This document shows positions 25,795-35,715 of a stretch of 64,000 nt of DNA, in pieces (the first letter of the stretch is position 1; each line of letters begins with the position of its first letter). The notes beneath the pieces are model-generated. The model was not told the origin of the DNA and made no database searches. It saw only the letters and a program-made list of their open reading frames with translations. A program made the translations under genes and the position numbers. The DNA is from Eubacterium sp. MSJ-33 (GTDB taxonomy: Bacteria > Bacillota > Clostridia > Lachnospirales > Lachnospiraceae), in NCBI RefSeq assembly GCF_022174665.1, contig NZ_CP076562.1:188001-252000 (forward strand), read 5' to 3'.

Positions 25795-26166
25795 ATGAAG
25801 AAGGCATTAACGCTGTCGACACTTGCGAAAACATGGATTTTTGATCTGGATGGAACGATATGCATACACAATGGATATAAGACGGATGGAAAGGATACGC
25901 TGTTAGAAGGAGTAAGAGAGTATTTTGATACAATCCCGGATGAAGATAAAGTTATTATTTTCACCTCCAGAACTGAGGAGTACAGGAAAGAAACAGTGCG
26001 ATTCCTGCAGGAAAATCATATTAGATATGATGAAATCATGTTTGATATGCCAATGGGGGAACGTATTGTTGTGAATGATAGAAAACCATCCGGGATTGAT
26101 ATGGCGGTCAGTATCAATTTGAAACGGAATCAGTTTGAAATGCCGGAAATAATCAGAAGTCTTTAA
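25795..26166 (+). CDS. Small HAD-family phosphatase of the glycan cassette
   Basis: The 123-residue protein has motif I FDLDGTI near residue 18, motif II FTSRTEEYR near 60 and a late VNDRKPSG segment. There is no cap domain, placing it with small phosphatases of capsule clusters rather than larger phosphoglucomutases. It likely dephosphorylates a sugar bisphosphate or phosphate intermediate next to the SIS isomerase and kinase. An analogous set (isomerase, kinase, phosphatase, nucleotidyltransferase) makes GDP-heptose in other bacteria; identity here is inference. Confidence 0.75.
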   Translation: MKKALTLSTLAKTWIFDLDGTICIHNGYKTDGKDTLLEGVREYFDTIPDEDKVIIFTSRTEEYRKETVRFLQENHIRYDEIMFDMPMGERIVVNDRKPSGIDMAVSINLKRNQFEMPEIIRSL

Positions 26167-26186
26167 ACTGTTATAAGGTTAGAAAA

Positions 26187-28241
26187 ATGCAAAGAGTACA
26201 AGAAAGTATAAGTTATTTAATAAGAAAAGTTAAGACAATTTTATCAAACGACAAAATAGGAAAATATATAGATAAGCTACGAGCTTTTTTTGGTTCACCA
26301 TGGGTGGGCGTGCTTTTCTGGATAGAATTTCTGGCGTGTTTTGGATTGACGGCTGTTGTAGAAACTCCATCTGTTGCAGAGATTGTAATCAGTATCTGTT
26401 GTTTGACTTTGATCGCATTTTTAACAACTTTTACGTTACAGAAAATAAAAAAACAAAATATTCGGATTCTGACATGTATTGCTTTTCTGAGTGCAGTAAT
26501 CTTATTTTTTTCAATGATATACAGACCATATACTTATAGTGTTCAATTGTTGATTATGTTCACTTTTTTTTCTGTTTCTGTTTTTGTGTTGATAAATACA
26601 GCACGAATGAAATGGATTGTGTTTATTTTGAGCATCGTTGGTCAGGCAGTGGATTCTCGTTATGTATGTATGATGTTTCTTCCATTGTTTCTTCTGTATT
26701 CATTTCTTGAGAAAAGAGAAAAAGTAAATTATCTTTTTTGGAGAGGTTGTCTTTACGTACAGATTATAATAGGTGTTGCAAAGATATTTGTTATGAAAGA
26801 GGATGTCAGGGATTTATTTTTTGCAGAGAGTCCGTTGCTGCATTATATGATTCCTTATTTTTGTTTGTTTATTCTGGCGTATCTGTGCACTTATCTTATC
26901 TTCCGGAAACAGGACAAATCACAATATACAAACATGATACAATTTGCTGGGATATTTATAGTATTGGTGCTTGTACGTTTTACAGAGAGCGGATACATGT
27001 ATGGAGTCATGTTGTTTTTGGCATTGGGCATTGCATATATAGACAGAATCAAATGGAATAAGACGATTCACGATTACAAGTGTGATAAACAATGGTTTAT
27101 TCTGATTGCATTGTGCCTGGTATGGGTCAGACATTTTGCTGATTTGCATCTGTTAAATCCGATATGGTATAACCAATATGCAATTACACATTATTATGTG
27201 GATTATAATCATTATGGGTTTGTACAGAGGGGACTTATAGGAACTATAATTTATAATATTTTTGGATATTACATTTCTGTGTCAACGATGAATGTTATTG
27301 CAGATATTGCGTATGCTGGTGCACTTCTGCTTGTTGTGGTTGTTTTATACAATATAGGCAGAAACGTTTCAGAAAATAATAAGAAAATTGTTCAGGCTAT
27401 ATTATTGCTGATTGCTATAACACCGGCAATTGGTGGTTATATGGATCGATTGATTTTTCAATCGGTGGATGTATATAATTTGCTTCTGGGTGTTGTATGT
27501 ATTTTGTTACTCATAAGAAAAAAATTTGTATTTTTGGTACCGGTGTTTGCGTGTATAGGAATGTTGAATCATCAGATATTCGTCTTTTTATTCTTTCCTA
27601 TGATATTTTCGGTGATGCTTTATCAGGGATTCTTGGGAGATCAGAATAAAAAACGTTATATACAGGTGATTTTTTGGATAACAACAATAATTGTATTTGG
27701 ATTATTCCTATATATACAGTTTTATTCGTCACAAAAACTGAAAATTAATTTAGATACAGCAATACAGATTTTGCGTGAGCGGTCAGGTGGAAAGACAATT
27801 GATAATATGACACTTTGGCAGGATGTCATCTTTAAAGATCTGTCAACACATTTAAATAAGTTTCGGAATGATATATCCGGCAGTATGGTTGCAGATATGA
27901 TAATTAGTCTGCTTTATAGCAGTCCGCTAATCGTGTTATATGTATACGCATATGTAGTTTCAATAAAAAAAGAGACACAAAAAAGCAGAAAAATGGCCTA
28001 TGCAATTATGATGTTGTCAGTGTTGGCTGTGCTGCCATGTTATATTTTGGAAACGGATTATTTCAGATGGACGACGAATCTGTTGTTTATGTTATTTATG
28101 GGGATATTGGTGCTTACGATTGTTCAGAAAAATGAAAAATCATGGTATTCCAATATCGATGAAAATAAGCTGGAAACATGGATGTTATGTATTGCAATCA
28201 TGCTTGGATGTTATCAGGATATGGGATTTAGTGTGTATTGA
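26187..28241 (+). CDS. Polytopic membrane protein, possible GT-C or polymerase
   Basis: The 684-residue protein has about 13-15 hydrophobic segments and no recognised family. A central loop reads NQYAITHYYVDYNHYGFVQR followed by GLIGT, a conserved-looking Arg-Gly motif. It could be a polyprenyl-sugar glycosyltransferase or a polysaccharide polymerase, judged by location between sugar-activation genes and GtrA. Codon and base use are AT-rich compared with the pilus genes. AAGG precedes ATG 26187. Function is uncertain. Confidence 0.6.
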   Translation: MQRVQESISYLIRKVKTILSNDKIGKYIDKLRAFFGSPWVGVLFWIEFLACFGLTAVVETPSVAEIVISICCLTLIAFLTTFTLQKIKKQNIRILTCIAFLSAVILFFSMIYRPYTYSVQLLIMFTFFSVSVFVLINTARMKWIVFILSIVGQAVDSRYVCMMFLPLFLLYSFLEKREKVNYLFWRGCLYVQIIIGVAKIFVMKEDVRDLFFAESPLLHYMIPYFCLFILAYLCTYLIFRKQDKSQYTNMIQFAGIFIVLVLVRFTESGYMYGVMLFLALGIAYIDRIKWNKTIHDYKCDKQWFILIALCLVWVRHFADLHLLNPIWYNQYAITHYYVDYNHYGFVQRGLIGTIIYNIFGYYISVSTMNVIADIAYAGALLLVVVVLYNIGRNVSENNKKIVQAILLLIAITPAIGGYMDRLIFQSVDVYNLLLGVVCILLLIRKKFVFLVPVFACIGMLNHQIFVFLFFPMIFSVMLYQGFLGDQNKKRYIQVIFWITTIIVFGLFLYIQFYSSQKLKINLDTAIQILRERSGGKTIDNMTLWQDVIFKDLSTHLNKFRNDISGSMVADMIISLLYSSPLIVLYVYAYVVSIKKETQKSRKMAYAIMMLSVLAVLPCYILETDYFRWTTNLLFMLFMGILVLTIVQKNEKSWYSNIDENKLETWMLCIAIMLGCYQDMGFSVY

Positions 28242-28259
28242 TAGCGGAGAGGACAAAGG

Positions 28260-28742
28260 ATGAAAAAAAAGAAAACATTTTCACAATTTATAAAATTTGG
28301 TTTGGTTGGGGTAGGAAATACCATTGTTTCTTATACAGTATATTCCGTATGCTACTATCTGATTCATGCAAATGTGCATGTATGTAATGTAATGGGTTTT
28401 GTGATTAGTGTATTGTTTGCATATGTGATGCAAAGTCGATTTGTGTTTAAAGAACGGGAAGATGCAGAACATCGGGTATGGTGGCAGGTTTTGTTGAAAA
28501 CGTATGCATCTTATGCTTTTACCGGTCTTTTTTTAACGGAAATATTGTTGCTTTTGTGGATTAATGTGATAGATATTTCCAGATTTTTGGAATTCGCGTC
28601 TGTTTGGATTTCAAATAAGGGTATTCATATGACAGCCAAGGATCTGGCAGTATCAATAGCTCCGTTTTTAAATATGATATTTACGATTCCAATTAATTTC
28701 TGTATCAATAAATTTTGGGCGTATAGGCAGGAGGATAAATAA
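28260..28742 (+). CDS. GtrA family membrane protein
   Basis: This 160-residue protein has four predicted helices and the GtrA start FIKFGLVGVGNTIVSYTVY, then FVISVLFAYVMQSRFVFKE. GtrA proteins are thought to flip polyprenyl-linked sugars or assist teichoic acid and O-antigen modification. Here it probably hands a lipid-linked sugar to the adjacent GT-C-like proteins. The C-terminal NFCINKFWAYRQEDK is typical (NFxxxRxWVF-like). AGAGGACAAAGG precedes the ATG. Confidence 0.88.
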   Translation: MKKKKTFSQFIKFGLVGVGNTIVSYTVYSVCYYLIHANVHVCNVMGFVISVLFAYVMQSRFVFKEREDAEHRVWWQVLLKTYASYAFTGLFLTEILLLLWINVIDISRFLEFASVWISNKGIHMTAKDLAVSIAPFLNMIFTIPINFCINKFWAYRQEDK

Positions 28743-28743
28743 A

Positions 28744-30621
28744 GTGCAGTTAAATTTGGGGAAAATTGCTTCAAAATTAAAAAGAAATTCAGTTCGGATT
28801 TTTATGATTGTATTTGGCGTGTGGTCAATTCTAACAACAACAATGAAAAATCCATATTATTTTGAAATTGATAGTTATGTATTGCCGATTGTGTCACTTC
28901 AGCATAGAGGAAGTATAATTATAGAGCAACAGGATATAGATCAGGCAAAAATAGATTTTCCGGATTTGTATTTTGGTATAAATAACTATGATGATTTACG
29001 ATTAAGCAAATTAAATAAAATAGACAATGATCATTGGATTTCTTTTTATTTCCCTGTATATGCCATGGTTTGCCTACCTGTAAAGCTGTTATTGAATCTG
29101 TTTTATCTCAATCAGCAGCAGGCATTTACTATGACAAATGCAATTGTGTTGTTGATTGCATTGTATTATTTGATAAAAAATTACAGAGAAAATGAACATG
29201 AGGGATTGCTTTGTGCAATTATGATGCTCTGCAGCCCAATCTGGTATTATATACAGTATATAGGAGCAGAACCGGTTATGTTTTCGTCAGCTATTTTTGC
29301 CTATTTACTATGGCGAAAGAAAAAATATAAGACGGCTGCACTGATTATTAGTATTACCAGTATGACAAATCCTGCCTTTATGGGAATCGGTATTGTGATG
29401 TTTTTGGAATACCTGTTTTCGTCTTACAGACGGGAACGCCATTTTTGTAAGAACAAAAGCTGGTGGAAGGAGACACTTAAGGTATGCGCCTGTTATATAC
29501 CATCGTTGATGCCATTTGCGTTTAACCTTGTAACAATCGGTATGTTGAATCCAACAGTACAGGAGATGTTTGATGGCTGTTTTGATCCGGTATGGAGACG
29601 ATTTTTAGCGTATATATTTGATTTGAATTTAGGGATTGCATCCATTTCGGTACTGATATTAATATTGTTTTTTGCCGCTATTGTGTATTCGATAGTCAAG
29701 AAAAAAACAATTATGATTTTTAGCTGGATATCGGTTCTTTTCACAATGTTTGCATTCTCGTTTATGCCGCATATTAATTGTGGAATGTATATGTGTGCAA
29801 GATATGTGCTTTGGATATATCCGGGAGTTGTGTTTACAATATGTGATTTTTTATTTGATGTTTGTAAGAAAGACCGAAGAATATCAAAATTATCAATTGT
29901 ATTTTGTTGTGCCAGCTATATTTTCTTTTATGGGATAAACGGAAATTATGATTTTGCCGATTTTAATAATATATCTAAGTTTATATTAAATCATAATCCG
30001 TCGGCATATGTGAATTGCTGTGATTCTACATTTAATACGAGAGCGAATCATCGTTACGATGGGGGATATAAGCTAGATACAATATCTATTTATACAGATA
30101 GTGAAACAGAAGAAGTTAGAAAAATTCTGGTGTATAATTCTGCTGAAACCAGAAAAAAACTTTTCAATATATTGGTTTCAAAGCAGGATAATAATTTTGA
30201 TTATTTAAAGCAGGAATTGGACAAGAAAAAATCAAATGAGTTATGTTATGTTAATATTGGAAGAAATTCAGAAATACAATACACTCTAAAGTTTACAACA
30301 AAATTGTACGATTGGATGGAAAACTTTTTTTACGAATGTGATATTAAAACAGATACAGATACTTTTGTTGATATAGTTAACGGATACATAGCAAGAGATG
30401 AGAGTATGTATAAACAAATTTACGAAATGATTTCTTTCAAGGATGATAGCAGGGAAGATTTTGTTCATAAATTATTTATAGCGGCGTATAGTAATGATCA
30501 ATTAGATATTTTAGAAGATAGATGGTTGAAAAGTGATATGAATAATTATGAAATGATGAAAGCATTGTTGGATAGTGATTCTTTTAGAGCGCAATTTGGG
30601 TTTTATACAGGAGAAGAGTAG
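28744..30621 (+). CDS. GT-C-like membrane glycosyltransferase, paralogue 1
   Basis: The 625 residues comprise about 10-11 membrane helices and a soluble C-terminal ~200 residues. The first external loop has the acidic motif FEIDSYVLPIVSLQHRGSII, as expected for a GT-C enzyme using a polyprenyl-phosphate sugar (bases 28860-28919). The next gene is a clear tandem copy with the same motif. The C-terminus (FVHKLFIAAYSNDQLDILED; later SDSFRAQFG) faintly recalls DUF4214. Start is GTG 28744 with GGAGG before it. Substrate unknown. Confidence 0.68.
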   Translation: MQLNLGKIASKLKRNSVRIFMIVFGVWSILTTTMKNPYYFEIDSYVLPIVSLQHRGSIIIEQQDIDQAKIDFPDLYFGINNYDDLRLSKLNKIDNDHWISFYFPVYAMVCLPVKLLLNLFYLNQQQAFTMTNAIVLLIALYYLIKNYRENEHEGLLCAIMMLCSPIWYYIQYIGAEPVMFSSAIFAYLLWRKKKYKTAALIISITSMTNPAFMGIGIVMFLEYLFSSYRRERHFCKNKSWWKETLKVCACYIPSLMPFAFNLVTIGMLNPTVQEMFDGCFDPVWRRFLAYIFDLNLGIASISVLILILFFAAIVYSIVKKKTIMIFSWISVLFTMFAFSFMPHINCGMYMCARYVLWIYPGVVFTICDFLFDVCKKDRRISKLSIVFCCASYIFFYGINGNYDFADFNNISKFILNHNPSAYVNCCDSTFNTRANHRYDGGYKLDTISIYTDSETEEVRKILVYNSAETRKKLFNILVSKQDNNFDYLKQELDKKKSNELCYVNIGRNSEIQYTLKFTTKLYDWMENFFYECDIKTDTDTFVDIVNGYIARDESMYKQIYEMISFKDDSREDFVHKLFIAAYSNDQLDILEDRWLKSDMNNYEMMKALLDSDSFRAQFGFYTGEE

Positions 30622-32501
30622 TGATTAAAACTGTACCGACTTTTATAAAAAGGAATGCTGTTCGTGTCTTTATGATTTGTATTGGAATTTGGGCGTTGCT
30701 GACTACAGCTATGCGTAATCCGAATTATATGGAAATAGATAGCTATGTATTACCCATTGTTTCAATACAACATAGAGGAAGCATCATTATGCAACAGCAG
30801 GATATAGATCAGGCGAAAATTGATTTCCCGGATTTGTATTTTGGTGTAAATAATTATGATACTCTTCGTCTTAGCAGATTAAGAAAAATAGATGATAATC
30901 ATTGGGTGTCCTTTTATTTCCCTGTTTATGCGATAGTATGTCTTCCGGTGAAACTGATTCTGACTTTTTTTAGATTGAATCAACAGCAGGCATTTACTTT
31001 AACAAATGCGGTATTTTTAATTTTTTCATTATATTTTGTAATAAGAAATTACAGAAAAAACAAAAATGAAGGATTGATTTGTGCAATCTTATTATGTTGC
31101 TGCCCTATTTTATACTATATTCAATATATTGGGGCCGAACCAATTATGTTTTCGATGGCAATTGTCGCATATATATTGTGGGAAAAGAAACAATATAAAA
31201 CGGCTGCACTTATTATAAGCATAACAAGTATGACAAATCCTACTTTTTTGGGAATTGGATTTATAATGTTTTTTGAATATATTTATAGTAGGATGAAAGA
31301 TAATAAATTATTCATAAAACAGAAACAGGAATTAAAAAATATGTTCTTGTTATGTTTATGTTATGTGCCATTTATAATTCCGTTTATTTTTAACATGGTT
31401 ACATTACATACATTGAATCCTACAATGCCCAATATGCCCAAAATGGGAATGTTATTGCCGGCGTCAGGAGATACTGTTTGGAAACGTTTTCTTGCATATA
31501 TATTTGACTGGAACTTAGGAGTACCGTCAATTTCTGTAGTTATGCTTATTTTGTTTTTTGCTGGAATCGTTTATTCCATAGTAAAAAAAGAAAAATTTAT
31601 GGTTTTTCGATGGGCGTCAGTATTCCTTACTATTTTTTTGTTTTCCTTTATGGACCATATTAATTGTGGTATGTATGTCTGTGCAAGATATGTGTTATGG
31701 ATATATCCGGGAATTGTATTTACTGTATGTGATTTTATTTTTAAAATATTCGGAGATGATAGAAAAAAATCATTTTTGATGATTGTATTTTGTTGTGCCA
31801 GCTATATATTTATGGATGGGATAAATGGGGGAGTGTATGATCAACTTGCTTTTAATAATACCTCAAGATTTATCTTAGATCATACACCGGCTTTATATTA
31901 TAGTTGGTGTGATTCTACATTCAATACAAGAGCAAGTCATCTATGGCATGGAGGATACGATTTAGATACGATAGCAATTTATGCAGACAGTGAAACGGGT
32001 GATGTTCGAAAAATAATGATATTTAATACAGAGGAGAATAGAGAAAAGTTATATAATATATTAGAATCAGAACAGGATCCAGAATTATTAGATGTAAAAC
32101 AGAAACTGTCTAAAAAGACAGAAAACAAAATTTGCTATATTAACTATAGTAGAAATTCGAAGATTCAATATAAGACTCAATATTCTGTGGCGTTGTATGT
32201 GTGGATGGACAGATTTCTTGATGCATGTGGAACTAATTTAGATATAGATTCATACATAGAGTTGGTACAAGGTGTCATAGATGGGGATGAGAATACATAT
32301 AAAGATTTGTATAATATGCTTTCTTTTAAAACCGAAGATAAGGATAAATTCTTTCATGATGCTTTTATTGTTGTGTATGAAAATGATGTAACGGATGAGT
32401 GGAAACCAAGGAATTTGAATCAATATGATAATAACTATGAGATATTTAAGTGGATGATACAAGGAGATTCATTTAAATCTATGGTAGGGTTATATAAGTA
32501 A
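30621..32501 (+). CDS. GT-C-like membrane glycosyltransferase, paralogue 2
   Basis: The 626-residue protein matches the preceding one along its length: the acidic loop MEIDSYVLPIVSIQHRGSII, the SFYFPVYAIVCLPVKL helix, IQYIGAEPIMFSMAIVAYIL and NCGMYVCARYVLWIYPGI. Divergence is stronger in the C-terminal soluble part. Its GTG start overlaps the TAG of paralogue 1 by one base, so the pair is translationally coupled. A recent or functionally paired duplication is likely; they may add related sugars or form a heterodimer. Confidence 0.68.
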   Translation: MIKTVPTFIKRNAVRVFMICIGIWALLTTAMRNPNYMEIDSYVLPIVSIQHRGSIIMQQQDIDQAKIDFPDLYFGVNNYDTLRLSRLRKIDDNHWVSFYFPVYAIVCLPVKLILTFFRLNQQQAFTLTNAVFLIFSLYFVIRNYRKNKNEGLICAILLCCCPILYYIQYIGAEPIMFSMAIVAYILWEKKQYKTAALIISITSMTNPTFLGIGFIMFFEYIYSRMKDNKLFIKQKQELKNMFLLCLCYVPFIIPFIFNMVTLHTLNPTMPNMPKMGMLLPASGDTVWKRFLAYIFDWNLGVPSISVVMLILFFAGIVYSIVKKEKFMVFRWASVFLTIFLFSFMDHINCGMYVCARYVLWIYPGIVFTVCDFIFKIFGDDRKKSFLMIVFCCASYIFMDGINGGVYDQLAFNNTSRFILDHTPALYYSWCDSTFNTRASHLWHGGYDLDTIAIYADSETGDVRKIMIFNTEENREKLYNILESEQDPELLDVKQKLSKKTENKICYINYSRNSKIQYKTQYSVALYVWMDRFLDACGTNLDIDSYIELVQGVIDGDENTYKDLYNMLSFKTEDKDKFFHDAFIVVYENDVTDEWKPRNLNQYDNNYEIFKWMIQGDSFKSMVGLYK

Positions 32502-32564
32502 CAGAATGAAGAAAAATATACGAAAGGAAAGATGATAGGTAGATTATCTTATCATGTATAAAAT

Positions 32565-33299
32565 ATGAAGGATTCGTTATATATTGTAATGCCAGCGTAT
32601 AATGAGGAAGAAAATATTGAGGAAACAGTGAGAACATGGTATAAGGTTCTTGATAACAAAACAGAAGATTCTCGTTTGGTAATTGCTGATTATGGAAGTA
32701 CGGATAAAACGCATGAAATACTTCAATTTATGAAGTCAAATGGCTATTCAAAACTAGAAGTATTACAGAATGATAAAAAATTTCATGGACCTAAAATCTT
32801 GGACTTATATAAATATGCAATAAATAATGATATAGACTATATTTTTCAGACAGATTCTGATGGGCAGACAAATCCAGATGAGTTTGACGCATTTTGGAAA
32901 CTTAGAAATAATTATGATGGAATATTTGGTAATAGGACTATTCGTGGAGATGGACGCTATAGGGCATTTGTGGAGAAGGTTGTTTGCCTGCTTTTAAAAA
33001 TATATTTTAATGTTAATGTTCCAGATGCAAACGCACCATTCCGATTAATGAAAACCAATATAGTAAAAAAATATATAGATAAAATGCCGTCAGATTATAA
33101 TCTTCCCAATATCATGTTAGTTGTATTTTTTAGCTATTATCATGAAAAATTGATCTTTAAAACAATATCATTCAGACCAAGAAATGCAGGGAAAAATTCA
33201 ATTAACATAAATAAAATAATTAAGATAGGTTGGAAATCATTAGGTGATTTTTCAAAATTTAAAAAAGAAATGAGAAAAAAAGATGACAAAAAAAACTAA
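32565..33299 (+). CDS. GT2 glycosyltransferase
   Basis: This 244-residue GT-A enzyme starts with YIVMPAYNEEENIEETV, has IADYGSTDKT for nucleotide binding and a normal TDSDGQTNPDEF DxD site. It lacks C-terminal membrane helices. It probably makes a polyprenyl-phosphate sugar for the GT-C-like neighbours. It follows a 63-base gap, the only sizable gap in this part of the cluster, and overlaps the next gene by 17 bases. Codons are strongly AT-biased. Confidence 0.82.
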   Translation: MKDSLYIVMPAYNEEENIEETVRTWYKVLDNKTEDSRLVIADYGSTDKTHEILQFMKSNGYSKLEVLQNDKKFHGPKILDLYKYAINNDIDYIFQTDSDGQTNPDEFDAFWKLRNNYDGIFGNRTIRGDGRYRAFVEKVVCLLLKIYFNVNVPDANAPFRLMKTNIVKKYIDKMPSDYNLPNIMLVVFFSYYHEKLIFKTISFRPRNAGKNSININKIIKIGWKSLGDFSKFKKEMRKKDDKKN

Positions 33300-34566
33300 A
33301 TTAGATAAACCTAGTCAAAATCAGTTGTTATTGCTCTTTGGAATTATTATCATTTGTTCTTTTTTGGTATGGATATGTGCAATCATTATTTCTCCCGAAG
33401 GAATGCAAAGATCATTGTTTTTTTTAGAAATGAAAGACTTTTGGGCTGATGGAACGAATACAACGGGTTTAGCAAGTATAAGGAACCCTTATTTAGACGA
33501 TTCAATTGGATTAGAAAATGCAGCATATCCTCCATTGGCATATGACTTATTTTATTTATTGGCGCATGCATCTAAGGCACCGAGTAATGGATATTTGGAC
33601 TACTATTATCAACCTTTATGGACAATGATTTTTACCATCGCGATATATATGTCAGTATTATTGATATATATTGTAAATTCCAGACAATTTAATGATGGAA
33701 ATAAGGGAGCAATACTAGCATGTGTAGCAATTTTATTATCAAGACCAATGTTATATACAATAGAAAGAGGTAATATTTTAATAATTGCAGTCGTAGCTAT
33801 ATGTGTGTTTATATATTATTATGATAGTGCTGATAAATTAAAAAAGGAAATTGCGATACTATGTTTGGCTATAGCAGCAGCTATTAAATTAACGCCGGCG
33901 TTGCTTGGAATATTGTTAATATATAAAAAAGATTGGAAAGCTGCAATGCGAACATTGATTTATGGCATTTTATTTTTTGTGGTTCCATTTTTCTTTTTGC
34001 AGGGCGGAATTCACAATTTGTCACAAATGTTAAAAAATGTGCAAGCGCATGTGGCTCATTATTCATATGTATCATCAGGCACAGGTTTAATAGAAAGTAT
34101 AAATAAATATGGGAAAATGATATTTGGTGGTGGATGGTATATTAAGGGCGAAATAAGAATTTCAATTGAACTTATTAAAAATATTATTTGTATAGTCTTG
34201 TTATTAGGTGGATCTGTAATAAAGGAAAAGTGGAAAAAAGTTTTGAATGTTGTTGTGGTGTTGCTGATATATCCTTCTGTTTCAGGACAATATTGTTTAT
34301 TGTATTTAATCCCTTTTACAGTTTTGTTTTTCAGACATACAGAAAGTGTAGATAATGTAAAAAGTACAGATTATATTATTACTGGATGTCTCATAATGGT
34401 TTATTTCATGTACCGGTGTTGGATATCAGAAATACTTGATTACAATTTTGCAATTCCTGTATTAAGTATAGTTGCTTTGTATTTTTCTATAAAAGAATTG
34501 AAGGGATTCTTAGGAGAGTATAACAAAGGTAGAATAGAACAAAACCAGGAGGATGTTGTAAAATGA
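33283..34566 (+). CDS. GT87 (DUF2029)-like membrane glycosyltransferase
   Basis: The 427-residue protein has about ten membrane helices. The first loop contains IRNPYLDDSIGLENAAYPP, and later RGNILIIAVV and AAAIKLTPALLGILLIYKKD, which match GT87/PimE-like alpha-mannosyltransferases. It likely transfers a sugar from a polyprenyl carrier outside the cytoplasmic membrane. ATG 33283 overlaps the preceding gene by 17 bases, and its TGA overlaps the M24 peptidase ATG by four. It is the last gene of the AT-rich island. Confidence 0.75.
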   Translation: MTKKTKLDKPSQNQLLLLFGIIIICSFLVWICAIIISPEGMQRSLFFLEMKDFWADGTNTTGLASIRNPYLDDSIGLENAAYPPLAYDLFYLLAHASKAPSNGYLDYYYQPLWTMIFTIAIYMSVLLIYIVNSRQFNDGNKGAILACVAILLSRPMLYTIERGNILIIAVVAICVFIYYYDSADKLKKEIAILCLAIAAAIKLTPALLGILLIYKKDWKAAMRTLIYGILFFVVPFFFLQGGIHNLSQMLKNVQAHVAHYSYVSSGTGLIESINKYGKMIFGGGWYIKGEIRISIELIKNIICIVLLLGGSVIKEKWKKVLNVVVVLLIYPSVSGQYCLLYLIPFTVLFFRHTESVDNVKSTDYIITGCLIMVYFMYRCWISEILDYNFAIPVLSIVALYFSIKELKGFLGEYNKGRIEQNQEDVVK

Positions 34567-35669
34567 ACAATCAACTCACACAACTTATGAATAACAAAAA
34601 TCTACAGGCATTGATTCTCACAGATGGTTACAACATTCATCATCTGTCTGGTTATCGTGGACATACAGGCGTGCTGACTGCATTTGGCAGGGAACAGTAT
34701 ATCCTGACCGACAGCCGTTATACAGAGCAGGTGGAGCTTGAAGCACCGGAATTTACATGTGTGGATATCGGACGGGAAGGATATTCTAAAACAGTGGCAG
34801 GGATGTTGAAGAAAGTCACTGCTGCAGATGGAACTTTGCGTGTCGGATTTGAGAACAAAGAGATTTCGTATATGCAGTATCAGGCGTTTGTTGATACCTT
34901 TGCGAAAGAATTGCCGGAAGTGCGTGTGGAGTTTGTGCCACTTGAGGATACGGTCAATGCGTACCGTGAAGTGAAGACAGAAGATGAGATTGCGAAGCTT
35001 GCGCGGGCGGAGCGAATCGGGGATGAGGCATTTACAGAGATTGTGAAGTTTATCCGTGAGAACTGGAAGGATGGGCTTACGGAGCAGCGCGTGGCATTGC
35101 AGCTTGAATATGAGATGCGGATGCGCGGGGCGGAAGGTACAAGTTTTGACACGATTGCGGCAAGTGGAAAAAACAGCAGTCTGCCACATGCTATGCCACA
35201 GCCAAAGATCCTGGAGGAAGGCGATTTCCTGACGATGGATTTTGGGTGTATGTATCAGGGATATTGTTCGGATATGACAAGAACGATACATATTGGTGAG
35301 AAAGTAGATTCTGAGCAGCAAAAAGTATATGATACGGTACTTCGGGCACAACTGGCAGCGTTAGCTGTAGTAAAACCGGGAATGGTTTGTTCGGATGTTG
35401 ATAAATGTGCCCGTGATATCATTACAGAGGCAGGATATGGTGATTATTTCGGACATGGGCTTGGACATAGTGTTGGTTTGTTCATTCATGAGGAGCCACG
35501 TTTTTCTATGAAATGTGATGCTGTGTTAAAGCCGGGTGTTGTGATTACAGTGGAGCCGGGAATCTATCTGCCGGGAAGGTTTGGCGTACGTATCGAGGAT
35601 ATGATTGCAGTCACGGAGGATGGATATCGGAATCTGGCGTCGTCACCGAAGGAATTGATTTGTGTATAA
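34563..35669 (+). CDS. Xaa-Pro aminopeptidase-like M24 peptidase
   Basis: This 368-residue cytosolic metallopeptidase has a creatinase-like N-terminal domain and a pita-bread C-terminal domain. Metal ligands appear in MDFGCMYQGYCSDMTRT (two Asp), GHGLGHSVGL (His), EPGIY (Glu) and RIEDMI (Glu). It removes N-terminal residues before proline. The ATGA overlap with the GT87-like gene couples it to the glycan operon, but base composition here returns to the housekeeping level, so it marks the edge of the island. Confidence 0.9.
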   Translation: MNNQLTQLMNNKNLQALILTDGYNIHHLSGYRGHTGVLTAFGREQYILTDSRYTEQVELEAPEFTCVDIGREGYSKTVAGMLKKVTAADGTLRVGFENKEISYMQYQAFVDTFAKELPEVRVEFVPLEDTVNAYREVKTEDEIAKLARAERIGDEAFTEIVKFIRENWKDGLTEQRVALQLEYEMRMRGAEGTSFDTIAASGKNSSLPHAMPQPKILEEGDFLTMDFGCMYQGYCSDMTRTIHIGEKVDSEQQKVYDTVLRAQLAALAVVKPGMVCSDVDKCARDIITEAGYGDYFGHGLGHSVGLFIHEEPRFSMKCDAVLKPGVVITVEPGIYLPGRFGVRIEDMIAVTEDGYRNLASSPKELICV

Positions 35670-35686
35670 TTATTTTGAAAAAAGTA

Positions 35687-35715
35687 TTGACAACTCCATA
35701 CCTGCATGCTATAGT
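35687..35715 (+). promoter_or_regulatory. Promoter of infC-rpmI-rplT
   Basis: TTGACA (35687-35692), a 17-base spacer and TATAGT (35710-35715) make a near-consensus sigma-A promoter. Transcription would start near 35722, giving a leader of about 170 bases. Confidence 0.75.
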
